This document shows, piece by piece, positions 17,648-25,602 of a stretch of 53,422 bases of DNA. Under the pieces are notes generated by a model. It was not told where the DNA came from. It searched no databases and saw only the letters and a program-made list of their open reading frames with translations. A program made the position numbers and the translations under genes. Origin of the DNA: Gammaproteobacteria bacterium (GTDB lineage Bacteria; Pseudomonadota; Gammaproteobacteria; Arenicellales; CAJQKF01); assembly GCA_030429665.1 (NCBI GenBank), contig JAUIEZ010000016.1, forward strand, positions 1 to 53,422. The letters run 5' to 3'. Positions within the stretch are counted from its first letter, which is position 1. Every line of letters starts with the position of its first letter.

Positions 17648-17685
17648 GATGCGCCCGGCGCGGACAAGGCCGCGCCGGGCGCGTC
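17648..17685 (+). promoter_or_regulatory. Intercistronic hairpin between TAXI protein and permease
   Basis: A 13-bp perfect GC stem (17651-17663 and 17670-17682) that extends to 16 bp with one G-T pair, and has a six-base loop. No T-run follows. It lies in the 194-base gap between the binding-protein and permease genes, which otherwise holds no gene. Confidence 0.7.
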
Positions 17686-17788
17686 ACGTCGCGCGGCCGG
17701 TTGGTCGTCGCGGCGTAACTCCCGGTAATATTCACATGGTCGAACCCTGTCGGGACGAAACTTCGTCCCGCTGCCCCGGTGTTTTCAA

Positions 17789-19726
17789 ATGAATGGTGAC
17801 CGACTGGCCAAGGTCCTCGAGATGGTTCTGTGGTTTATGGGTATCACCCTGGCCGGCTACATCTCCCTGAGTTTGTTCGGGCTTGTTTCCCACGGGTCCG
17901 AGTTCTACGTCGATTTCGCCCTGGGCGTGGTCGCGATGTCCGGCGTGCTCGCGCTAATCGAGACCAACAATCGCCGCAATAGTGATGATATCGGCGTCAT
18001 GCGCACGGCGGTGAGGGCCTTCTGGGCCGTTACGTCCACCGCGCTCGGCGTCGCGGGACTCGTCTACTTTCGGATCAATATCGATTCACTGGTGCTCAAC
18101 GCGCCGTTCTTTTCGTCTACCGACATCATGTTCGGCTATTGCACGATGTACGCCATGATCGTGCTCACGTGGCTGCACTGGGGATGGCTGCTTGCCAGCA
18201 TCTCGGCGTTGTCCATCGCGTACTTCTTCTTTGGTCACCTGATTCCCGTTCCGCTGCTTCAGCATCCGGGATACACGGAAGCCTTCGTCATGAACTACGT
18301 GTCCCTGAACACCAACCAGGGGTTCTTTCAGTTCTCCGGCGTTGCCGCGGACCAGATTTACCTGCTGACGTATTTCGGCGTCGCGTTGCTCGGCGTCGGT
18401 ATGCTTCGCCTGGTCATCGAGGTGGGCAAACTCGCGGGAACCAGGGTGAAGGGCGGGGCGGCGCTGCCGGCGGTTATCGGCAGCGGCGCAATCGGCGCCG
18501 TGATGGGGCAGGCGGTATCCAACGTCGTGTTGTCGGGCCGACTGACCATCCCGATGATGAAGCGATATCACTACTCGGGCGCGATGGCCGGCGCGATCGA
18601 GGCCACCGCCTCGTCGGCGGGACAGATCCTGCCGCCGGTGCTCGGCCTGGCCGGATTTCTCATTGCTTCGTTCCTCGGCATTCCCTACGTGACAGTCGCG
18701 CTGGCGGCGCTGGTTCCCGGCCTCCTGTATCTCGCCGGAATCAGTACCGCGATCGCGGTCTACGCCATGCGCGAGAATCTGCCCAAGCTCGACGAGTCGG
18801 TCGACATGGCATTGATATGGCGAATGACGCCGACGTTCCTGGTGTCCTTCGTCGCGGTCATCTGGCTGTTGCTCGGCTTTCGCTCGCCCGGATACGCCGC
18901 ATTGATCGGCATGGCTGCCGCGGTCCTGCTGGCCCTGTTCCAGGGGCCCTACCGACCGAAGCTCACCGACATCAAGGAGGCCTTCCGCGAGGGCATGCTG
19001 TTGACGACGATCCTGTCGCTGCTGATTCTCGCCATCGGACCGCTTGGACAGGTCATGGTGAGTACTAACCTGTCCGGAAGGCTGGCGACCCTGCTCGCCA
19101 CGATTCTGCCGGACGTCGAGCTGCTGCTGTTGATCGGCGCGATGATACTTTCGATCATCCTTGGCATGGGGCTTCCGACGCCGATCGCGTACGTGGTCGC
19201 CTCGCTTGCGATGATTCCGTTCCTGCAACATGTTGGCGTCGAGGCGCTACAGGCGCACTTCTTCGTATTCTACTTTGCCGTCTTTTCCACGCTGACACCG
19301 CCCATTGCCGTCTCGGTGTTGGCATCGACCAAGTTGTCCGGCGCGTCGTTTCGCAGCACGTCGATTCACGCCCTGAAATTGGCGGCGACGACGTTCATCA
19401 TTCCCTATGCATTCGTCTTCAACAAGGAATTGCTTTCTTTTCCGAACCTCGATCTCGGGGTCGTCATGCCCGTCATCGAAGTGCTTGCCACGCAGGTGGC
19501 GGTGTCGGTCGCGGCGTACGGATATTGCTTCAAACGACTGACGCAATGGGAACGATTGCCGTTCTGGATCATTACCGCCGTCGGTTACTGGACGCTGACC
19601 CGTCACGGTCGGCCGGTGATACTGGATGTCGTCCTTGTCTCGTCCCTGGTCATCGTGGCTGCCGTGTTCTACTTCGGCGCCCGCGGTCGACGGGAGCGAG
19701 GTGTCTGCAAACTGAAAGTGGAGTAA
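17789..19726 (+). CDS. TRAP transporter fused permease, TAXI associated (4TM/12TM)
   Basis: A 645-residue membrane protein that joins small and large TRAP permeases in one chain, the usual arrangement in TAXI systems. The N-terminal third holds the DctQ-like helices. The DctM-like part shows GQAVSNVVLSGRLTIPMMKR, then TASSAGQILPPVLGLAGFLIA, and near the end ILGMGLPTPIAYVVASLAM and STLTPPIAVSVLA. It imports the ligand of the binding protein encoded upstream. The start ATG follows a region without a strong ribosome site, so its translation may be lower than that of the binding protein. The BKACE gene begins 11 bases after its stop. Confidence 0.93.
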   Translation: MNGDRLAKVLEMVLWFMGITLAGYISLSLFGLVSHGSEFYVDFALGVVAMSGVLALIETNNRRNSDDIGVMRTAVRAFWAVTSTALGVAGLVYFRINIDSLVLNAPFFSSTDIMFGYCTMYAMIVLTWLHWGWLLASISALSIAYFFFGHLIPVPLLQHPGYTEAFVMNYVSLNTNQGFFQFSGVAADQIYLLTYFGVALLGVGMLRLVIEVGKLAGTRVKGGAALPAVIGSGAIGAVMGQAVSNVVLSGRLTIPMMKRYHYSGAMAGAIEATASSAGQILPPVLGLAGFLIASFLGIPYVTVALAALVPGLLYLAGISTAIAVYAMRENLPKLDESVDMALIWRMTPTFLVSFVAVIWLLLGFRSPGYAALIGMAAAVLLALFQGPYRPKLTDIKEAFREGMLLTTILSLLILAIGPLGQVMVSTNLSGRLATLLATILPDVELLLLIGAMILSIILGMGLPTPIAYVVASLAMIPFLQHVGVEALQAHFFVFYFAVFSTLTPPIAVSVLASTKLSGASFRSTSIHALKLAATTFIIPYAFVFNKELLSFPNLDLGVVMPVIEVLATQVAVSVAAYGYCFKRLTQWERLPFWIITAVGYWTLTRHGRPVILDVVLVSSLVIVAAVFYFGARGRRERGVCKLKVE

Positions 19727-19736
19727 GGAGGAAAAA

Positions 19737-20642
19737 TTGAAACCCAACTTGTATTCCGAGGAAAAAGTCGTGTTGACGCTGGCGCCCACCGGCGGACTGC
19801 ACGGCAAGGAAGCCAACTCGGCGCTCCCCGAGCAACCCGAAGACATCGTCGATGCGTTCGAACGCGGTTACAAGGCCGGCGCGACGGTGGCGCACATTCA
19901 CGTTCGCGACAAGCAGGGACGCACGTCCGCGGATCTTTCCATCTACAGTGAAGTCATCGCCGGTGTGAACGAGCGCTGCCCCGGCATGATTACCCAGGTT
20001 GGCAACGGCATCGGCATCCGTCGCGAAGACGACGGTTGGAGCGGGTTCACCCAGGAGCAGCGCATGGCGCTGCTCGATATCACCCCGGCGCCGGACATGC
20101 TCACGGTGAACGCGGGCACGTTCCACTTCCAGCACAAGAACGTCGAGTTCCTGTTCGACAACAGCAAGAGCTGGAACGCCGAGTTCGTCACCGGCTGCCG
20201 CGAACGGGGTATCGTCAACGAGTTGGAAGTCTACGACATCAGCCACATCGTCAACATGTTGCAGTTGCGCGACGCGGGTCTGTTCGACGAGCCGATGCAC
20301 TTCAGCTTCGTGCTCGGAATCAACGGCGGCATTCCCGCCGATCCCCGCTACCTGCTCACCATGCTCGATGCCATACCCGAAGGTTCCAGTTGGCAGATCG
20401 TGTCCATAGGCCGGTCCCAGGTTCCGTTGACCACCATGGCCGTGGCCATGGGCGGCAACATGCGTACCGGCTTCGAGGACACCGTGTACTACCGCAGGGG
20501 TGAGCTGGCCAAGGACAACGAGCAGTTGGTGCAGCGCGCGGTGCGCATTATCCATGAACTGGGGCGCGAACTGGCTACTGTTGAAGAGGCGCGCCGGCTG
20601 CACCACATGAAGCCGTACGCCGAGATAAAAACCGGAACTTAA
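19737..20642 (+). CDS. BKACE family beta-keto acid cleavage enzyme (former DUF849), first copy
   Basis: A 301-residue TIM-barrel enzyme. It starts at TTG 19737, with AAGGAGG just upstream. Zinc ligands His53 and His55 lie in HIHVRD, and the RTGFED motif supplies Arg243, Glu247 (third zinc ligand) and Asp248. The family joins a beta-keto acid with acetyl-CoA and releases acetoacetate plus the CoA ester of the shortened acid. Known substrates include 3-keto-5-aminohexanoate and dehydrocarnitine. The next gene is an SDR that could make the keto acid from a hydroxy acid, and the divergent bdhA could use the acetoacetate. The actual substrate is unknown. Confidence 0.9.
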   Translation: MKPNLYSEEKVVLTLAPTGGLHGKEANSALPEQPEDIVDAFERGYKAGATVAHIHVRDKQGRTSADLSIYSEVIAGVNERCPGMITQVGNGIGIRREDDGWSGFTQEQRMALLDITPAPDMLTVNAGTFHFQHKNVEFLFDNSKSWNAEFVTGCRERGIVNELEVYDISHIVNMLQLRDAGLFDEPMHFSFVLGINGGIPADPRYLLTMLDAIPEGSSWQIVSIGRSQVPLTTMAVAMGGNMRTGFEDTVYYRRGELAKDNEQLVQRAVRIIHELGRELATVEEARRLHHMKPYAEIKTGT

Positions 20643-20652
20643 TGAGGTAACG

Positions 20653-21414
20653 ATGACTGAATCACTATTCGACGTGGCGGGGCGACGGGTCTTCGTCGCC
20701 GGTGGGGCCCAGGGGCTGGGCGCAGCGCTATGCGGGGCACTCGCGGAGCGCGGTGCACAGGTGGTCGTGGCCGATCTGCGCGCCAAAGACGCCGAGCGGC
20801 TCGCCGGCGAATTGCCTGGCGAAGGCCACTACGCGCTCGGCGTCGATATCACCGACGAGGCCAGCGTCGATGCCGCCATCGACGAGTGTCTGCGGCGGGA
20901 CCAACGGCTCGACGTGGTGGTAAACAGCGCTGGCGTGGCCGATTTCGGCCCGGCGGTGGAACTCGAGGCGGAACGCTTCGCGCGCACCATCTCGGTCAAC
21001 CTGAACGGCGCCTTCCTGCTGTCGCGCTGTGCCGCCCGACACATGCTGTCGCGCGGCGAGGGCAGTATCATCCATATTGCCTCTGTCTCCAGCACCGTAG
21101 TCAATCCGGAATACAGCGCCTACTCGTCGAGCAAGGCGGGATTGGCGCAGCTGGTGCGTCTTCTCGCCCTGGAATGGGCAAAACAGGGAGTCAGGATCAA
21201 TGCCATCGGCCCGGCGGTCGTCGAGACGCCGCTAACGGCGGAGTACACCCTGGCCAACGAGGACCGGCGGAACTACGCGTTGTCGAAAATCCCCATGGGA
21301 CGTTTCTGCCAGCCGCAGGACCTGTTCGGCGCCTTGCTGTTGCTTGCCTCCTCCGCCGGACAGTTCATCACCGGTCAAACGTTTTATGTAGACGGCGGGC
21401 GTACCCTGTTGTAG
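20653..21414 (+). CDS. Short-chain dehydrogenase/reductase
   Basis: A 253-residue classical SDR. The cofactor loop reads AGGAQGLG near residue 17, and VVADLRA puts an Asp at the end of the second strand, favouring NAD(H). NSAG replaces the common NNAG near residue 91. The catalytic Ser is in IASVSS, and YSSSK carries the Tyr and Lys. It follows the BKACE gene by 10 bases. The likely role is oxidation of an imported beta-hydroxy acid to the beta-keto acid used by BKACE, comparable to carnitine dehydrogenase in carnitine breakdown. This role is inferred from position only. Confidence 0.88.
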   Translation: MTESLFDVAGRRVFVAGGAQGLGAALCGALAERGAQVVVADLRAKDAERLAGELPGEGHYALGVDITDEASVDAAIDECLRRDQRLDVVVNSAGVADFGPAVELEAERFARTISVNLNGAFLLSRCAARHMLSRGEGSIIHIASVSSTVVNPEYSAYSSSKAGLAQLVRLLALEWAKQGVRINAIGPAVVETPLTAEYTLANEDRRNYALSKIPMGRFCQPQDLFGALLLLASSAGQFITGQTFYVDGGRTLL

Positions 21415-21477
21415 CGCGACGATCGGGCGGAGCGAAGCGGTCGATAGGCAAGCCGCGCAAGAACCAGGAGAATCCGG

Positions 21478-22089
21478 ATGATACTGATAGGACGATATCT
21501 CTCGCCTTACACGCGACGGGTGGCGATTACGCTCAAGCTGCTCGGCTTTCCGTTCGAGAACAACCCGATCAACGCATGGCAGAACCTGGAGGACGTGCGC
21601 CGGGCCAATCCGGTGGGACGCATCCCCGCGCTCGTGCTCGACGATGGCGAGGTACTGTTCGACAGTTCGGCGATTATCGACTACCTGGACGAGGTCGCCG
21701 GGCCCGACAGGGCGCTAACGCCACCGAGTGGAAGCGAACGCCGCAACGTGTTGCGGCTGACGGCAGCGGCGCTGGGCGTCATGGACAAGGCTGCGGCGGC
21801 GCGCTATGAGCTCGTCATGCGGCCGGAGGAAACACGGCACGAACCGTGGCTTGCCCACAACCTCGGCCAGGTGCATTCGGGTCTTGCATGGATCGACGGC
21901 CAGGTCAGGGGGCCATGGATGACCGGCGAGGAAATGACCCAGGCGGATGTGACCGTCGTCGTCTTGTATGACTTCCTGCGCCTGTTCGAGGCAAGCGGCG
22001 TAACCGCCGAGGCCGTGCCGGCGGTCGCGGATCTCGCCCGGCGTGCCGGGGAGATCCCCGCGTTTGCGCAAACCCGTCCCACGATTTGA
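21478..22089 (+). CDS. Glutathione S-transferase-like protein
   Basis: A 203-residue two-domain protein. The thioredoxin-like domain (residues 1-80) shows GRYLSPYTRRVAITL at its start, the cis-Pro in RIPALVLDDG and the glutathione-binding FDSSAIIDYL. An all-helical domain follows, with MTQADVTVVVLYDF. The Ser in LSPY is the probable thiol-activating residue. AGGAG lies upstream of the ATG. Its role in the BKACE operon is unclear; it could detoxify a reactive aldehyde or carry out an isomerisation or thiolysis step. Confidence 0.85.
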   Translation: MILIGRYLSPYTRRVAITLKLLGFPFENNPINAWQNLEDVRRANPVGRIPALVLDDGEVLFDSSAIIDYLDEVAGPDRALTPPSGSERRNVLRLTAAALGVMDKAAAARYELVMRPEETRHEPWLAHNLGQVHSGLAWIDGQVRGPWMTGEEMTQADVTVVVLYDFLRLFEASGVTAEAVPAVADLARRAGEIPAFAQTRPTI

Positions 22090-22161
22090 CGCGGGGGCGG
22101 ACCGGCATGAGTCGTCGGCCACGCGCGCTAATCCCGGGCGGCCGCCGATAGGCCGGGCGTC

Positions 22162-23184
22162 GTGAGCGGCGAACGGAACACCCGCGTCGTGCTGAGCCGC
22201 CGGCCAATCAATCGGGCGGCGGTGGAAGACGATTTTCGCATCGAGCAAGTGGACGTTCCGACGCCCGGACCCGGACAGGTACTGGTTCGGACTCGCTACC
22301 TGTCCCTCGATCCCTATATGCGAACCCGGATCGGGGCTGCCGCGACCTACGCCGCCCACGTCGAACCGGGCGAGGTGATGACCGGCGAGGTGGTGGGCGA
22401 GGTTGTCGAGTCACGTCACGATTCCGTAAGCGCCGGCGACACGGTGCTGGCGCGCAGCGGATGGCAGCTGTTTGCGGCGATGCCGGCCGCAGAGGTAAGA
22501 GTGGTCGATGCGTCGGCGGTGCCGCCGTCCTGGTACCTGGGCGCGCTCGGCATGCCCGGCATGACGGCATACGTGGGACTTCTGGACGTTGGCCGGCCGA
22601 ATGCCGGCGATACCGTGCTCGTTCCAGCGGCTGCCGGCGCCGTCGGCCACGTTGCCGGCCAGTTGGCAAAGCGACTCGGCTGCCGGGTAATCGGTACCGC
22701 GGGCACCGCGGAAAAGGCCAATCGGGTAAAGCGCGACTTGGGATTCGACGATTGCATCGTGCATCGCGGCAAGTCGTTGGAGTCGCTGACCGAAGCGCTC
22801 GCGGCAACGTGCCCGGCGGGTATCGACGTGTTCTTCGACACCGTAGGAGGCACCGTTCACGACGCGGCCATGGCCAACATCGCGCTCGGGGCTCGCATCG
22901 TGATCGTCGGTGCGGTGGCGCGCGCCGACCGCCTCGAAACGCCGGACGTCGGGTCGCGATGGACGCGTCAGCTGCTCAACCGGCGCGCCCGGATGGAAGG
23001 ATTTCTGGTGCTGGACCATGAACATCGGGCGGACGATTTTCGTCGTACCATGTCCGCATGGCTGAAAGACGGCAGCATACGCTGCCTGGAACAGGTGGCC
23101 GACGGCATCGAGTCCGCGCCGCGCGCGTTCGTCGACATGCTGGCCGGCGGCAACGTCGGCAAGCAACTCGTCAGGGTGACCTGA
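22162..23184 (+). CDS. NADPH-dependent MDR oxidoreductase (zinc-free, CurA-like)
   Basis: A 340-residue medium-chain reductase. GTG 22162 fits the family, whose N-terminus runs NTRVVLSRRP; the ribosome site is weak. Conserved pieces are LSLDPYMRTRI near residue 50, the Rossmann motif AAAGAVGHVAGQLAKRLG near 155, and GIDVFFDTVGG near 220. No zinc-ligand Cys set is visible. Relatives reduce the double bond of alpha,beta-unsaturated ketones and aldehydes such as prostaglandins or curcumin. It lies 72 bases after the transferase gene and converges with another transferase gene. The pathway role is unknown. Confidence 0.87.
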   Translation: MSGERNTRVVLSRRPINRAAVEDDFRIEQVDVPTPGPGQVLVRTRYLSLDPYMRTRIGAAATYAAHVEPGEVMTGEVVGEVVESRHDSVSAGDTVLARSGWQLFAAMPAAEVRVVDASAVPPSWYLGALGMPGMTAYVGLLDVGRPNAGDTVLVPAAAGAVGHVAGQLAKRLGCRVIGTAGTAEKANRVKRDLGFDDCIVHRGKSLESLTEALAATCPAGIDVFFDTVGGTVHDAAMANIALGARIVIVGAVARADRLETPDVGSRWTRQLLNRRARMEGFLVLDHEHRADDFRRTMSAWLKDGSIRCLEQVADGIESAPRAFVDMLAGGNVGKQLVRVT

Positions 23185-23220
23185 CGCGCCGGCCGCCACG
23201 CCGCGGCATCAGCGGCGCGT
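23184..23220. terminator. Possible bidirectional terminator between convergent genes
   Basis: ACGCGCCG (23184-23191) and CGGCGCGT (23213-23220) form an 8-bp perfect inverted repeat between the MDR reductase and the convergent transferase gene. The loop is long (21 bases) and T-runs are poor, so this is tentative. Confidence 0.3.
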
Positions 23221-23904
23221 GTACTGGGTTTTACCGAACAGGAAATCGTGAGCCTTGTCGGGCTCGTCCACGGCCCGGTTCTCCTCGTCGGTCAGCACGG
23301 CAAGCCCGCGCCGCACCGCCGGCCGTTCGTCGATTGCGTCGTGCCAGCGCCTGACGTGGGGGAATTCATCGAGATCGACCTCGTGCACCGGGTGTCGGCG
23401 CACCCACGGATAGGTCGCCATGTCGGCAATGGAGTATTCGCCGGCGAGGTACTCCGACCGTTCCAGGCGGTTGTCCAATACCTGGTACAGGCGGCGCGTC
23501 TCGTTGTGGTAGCGGTTCACCGCGTAGTCGATCCGCTCGCGGGCGTACTTGATGAAGTGGTGTGCCTGGCCGAACATCGGGCCCACGCCGCCCATCTGGA
23601 ACATCAGCCATTCGACGACGTGAAACCTGTCGGCCGGTCGCGTCGGCAGGAACCGTCCGGTTTTCTCGGCCAGGTACAGCAGGATCGCGCCGCTCTCGAA
23701 CAGAGCGATCGGTTCTCCTTCCGGGCCTTCCCGGTCGACGATGGCGGGGATCTTGTTGTTGGGGCTGATCTTCAGGAAGTCGGGATCGAACTGGTCGCCG
23801 GCGTATATGTTGACGGGGTGGGCGTGGTAGTCGAGACACGTCTCCTCGAGCATGATGTGCACCTTGTGTCCGTTCGGCGTGGTCCAGCTGTACAGGTCGA
23901 TCAT
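23209..23904 (-). CDS. Glutathione S-transferase (YfcG/YghU-like)
   Basis: A 231-residue protein. The N-terminal domain begins YSWTTPNGHKVHIMLEE, with the TPNGHK pattern of the Nu-class enzymes that act as disulfide-bond reductases. The cis-Pro is in NNKIPAIVD and the glutathione motif is FESGAILLYLAE. The helical domain contains ADMATYPW. ATG 23904 follows CGGAG. It lies downstream of the aldehyde dehydrogenase gene on the same strand, but a 221-base gap with an inverted repeat suggests a separate transcript. Confidence 0.88.
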   Translation of the reverse strand: MIDLYSWTTPNGHKVHIMLEETCLDYHAHPVNIYAGDQFDPDFLKISPNNKIPAIVDREGPEGEPIALFESGAILLYLAEKTGRFLPTRPADRFHVVEWLMFQMGGVGPMFGQAHHFIKYARERIDYAVNRYHNETRRLYQVLDNRLERSEYLAGEYSIADMATYPWVRRHPVHEVDLDEFPHVRRWHDAIDERPAVRRGLAVLTDEENRAVDEPDKAHDFLFGKTQYTRR

Positions 23905-24045
23905 GTTTGGCTCCGGTGACAGTGCGTTCGGGCGAGCCGCGAGAAGGTCCGCTCCGGGCGAATTCTTGCGGCGGGAAGGCAGCCGCCGCCGGCCGATCCC
24001 TGTAACGGCTAACCGGGATCGCGACTCTCAAATAACGGGATAAAT

Positions 24046-24064
24046 TGTATCATATTTTGATACA
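24046..24064. promoter_or_regulatory. Inverted repeat between aldehyde dehydrogenase and transferase genes
   Basis: TGTATCA and TGATACA flank a five-base A/T centre. On the minus strand it would fold into a weak 7-bp hairpin followed by ATTTAT, so it may be a poor terminator. It may equally be an operator for the transferase gene. The rest of 23905-24125 has nothing I recognise. Confidence 0.4.
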
Positions 24065-24125
24065 CGCGATCTTGCGTTCGCGGCGCCCGCCGACGCCAAC
24101 GGACAACGCGGTGTCCTCGATGCGA

Positions 24126-25559
24126 TCAACCGATACCGTGGCGCGAGAGATAGTCGCCGAAGATCCGCTCGACGCTCGGCTCGTCGGGCTCGATGGTTCG
24201 CGAGATGCGGGTGGTGTTGAGGTAGTGGCGGTAGTTCATGTTGTCGCTGATGCTGTTGCGGCCCCAGGTGCCGCAGCCCATGGACAGCGAGAAGGGCAGG
24301 CCGTTGTCGAAGCTGCCGCCGGTGGCGTAGCAATGCACCTGGTTGACGATCACCCGGCACACCGGCAGGTGGAGCCCGATGTCCATGGCGCGTTCGTCCA
24401 TGGCGCTGTGCAGTCCGATCGAATGTCCCTTGCCCTGGTAGTCCATGATGCCCCGCGCGATCTCCTTGGCGTGTTCGAAGTCGCGAGCGCGATATACCGT
24501 CAGCACCGGACAGAGCTTCTCGCCCGAGAACGGATACTTGGGACCGTAGCCGGTTTCCTCCACCATCAGGACCCGGGTGCCGTCCGCGACCTCGAGGCCG
24601 ACCACCGCGGCGATCTCCCCGGCGGCGCGCGCGATGAGGCGAGGATTCAGATGGCCTTTCTTCCACAGCGCCTCCTGCAGTGTCCGCTTGCCCTCGGCGT
24701 CGATCATGTGCGCGCCGGCGGCGGCCAACGCTTCCATGGTCGCCTCGAAAACCGCGTCGACGATGATCAGGTTGTTCTCCGACGAGCAACTGGTGGCGTT
24801 GTCGAAGCTCTTCGAGGTGACGATACGACCGGCCGCGGCCACCGGGTCGGCGGTTTCGTCGACGATGGACACCACGTTGCCGGCGCCCACGCCGACTGCC
24901 GGTGTGCCGGAAGAGTAGGCCGCGCGCACGTTGTTCTGCGAGCCGGTGGCGACGATCAGGTCGGCTTGCTTGAGCAGTTCGCTGGTGTGGGCCTTGTTCA
25001 CCGGGCTCGGCAGCTTCTGGACCAGGTCCCGGGGCACCCCGATGCGGTCGAACTCACGGTGGATCAGTTCGATCAGGGTACCGCAGACGTTCTGCCCCCG
25101 GGGCGACGGCGCGAGGATGATGGCGTTACGACCCTTGAGCGCGTTGATGGTCTTGTTCGCCGGGGTGGCGACGGGGTTGGTCGAGGGTACGATGGCGGCG
25201 ACCACGCCCACCGGTCGGGCGATCTCCACCAGGCCCTTGTCCGGATACTCGGCGATGACGCCGACGCTCTTCGCGCGGGCCAGGTCGCGCAACAGCCCCA
25301 GTGTCTTGCGGCGGTTCTTGACGAACTTGTCCTCGACGTTGCCGAGGCCGGTGTCCGCCACTGCCTGTTCGCTGAGCAGTCGGTTGTTCTCGTCGTTGAC
25401 CACGGCCCACCCGGCTGCGGTGACGATTTCGTCAACACGCGCCTGGTCGTAGTCGTCGATGGCGGCCTGCGCGACGCGCGCCCGCTCCACGAGCGCTGCG
25501 ACGTCGCGGGCGACCTGTTCCGGATCGGGTTGTACGGCCTTGGCGGATTCGGCTGACAT
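24126..25559 (-). CDS. CoA-acylating aldehyde dehydrogenase (sulfoacetaldehyde dehydrogenase-like)
   Basis: A 477-residue enzyme. ATG 25559 is chosen because the family N-terminus follows. The catalytic Cys258 lies in NATSCSSEN, the pattern of acylating dehydrogenases, and the nucleotide region contains IVATGSQNN and GVGAGNV. IVPSTNPVATPANKTINALK is the typical early motif. The C-terminus GTWGRNSISDNMNYRHYLN resembles the SauS group, which reduces sulfoacetyl-CoA, but that similarity does not fix the substrate. These enzymes interconvert an aldehyde, CoA and NAD(P)+ with an acyl-CoA. Its gene follows BKACE after 43 bases, and BKACE releases an acyl-CoA, so the two steps link chemically. Confidence 0.87.
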   Translation of the reverse strand: MSAESAKAVQPDPEQVARDVAALVERARVAQAAIDDYDQARVDEIVTAAGWAVVNDENNRLLSEQAVADTGLGNVEDKFVKNRRKTLGLLRDLARAKSVGVIAEYPDKGLVEIARPVGVVAAIVPSTNPVATPANKTINALKGRNAIILAPSPRGQNVCGTLIELIHREFDRIGVPRDLVQKLPSPVNKAHTSELLKQADLIVATGSQNNVRAAYSSGTPAVGVGAGNVVSIVDETADPVAAAGRIVTSKSFDNATSCSSENNLIIVDAVFEATMEALAAAGAHMIDAEGKRTLQEALWKKGHLNPRLIARAAGEIAAVVGLEVADGTRVLMVEETGYGPKYPFSGEKLCPVLTVYRARDFEHAKEIARGIMDYQGKGHSIGLHSAMDERAMDIGLHLPVCRVIVNQVHCYATGGSFDNGLPFSLSMGCGTWGRNSISDNMNYRHYLNTTRISRTIEPDEPSVERIFGDYLSRHGIG

Positions 25560-25602
25560 GTGGATTACCCCGTCGATTCGATGGTTCGTTATACGTAGGG
25601 AC

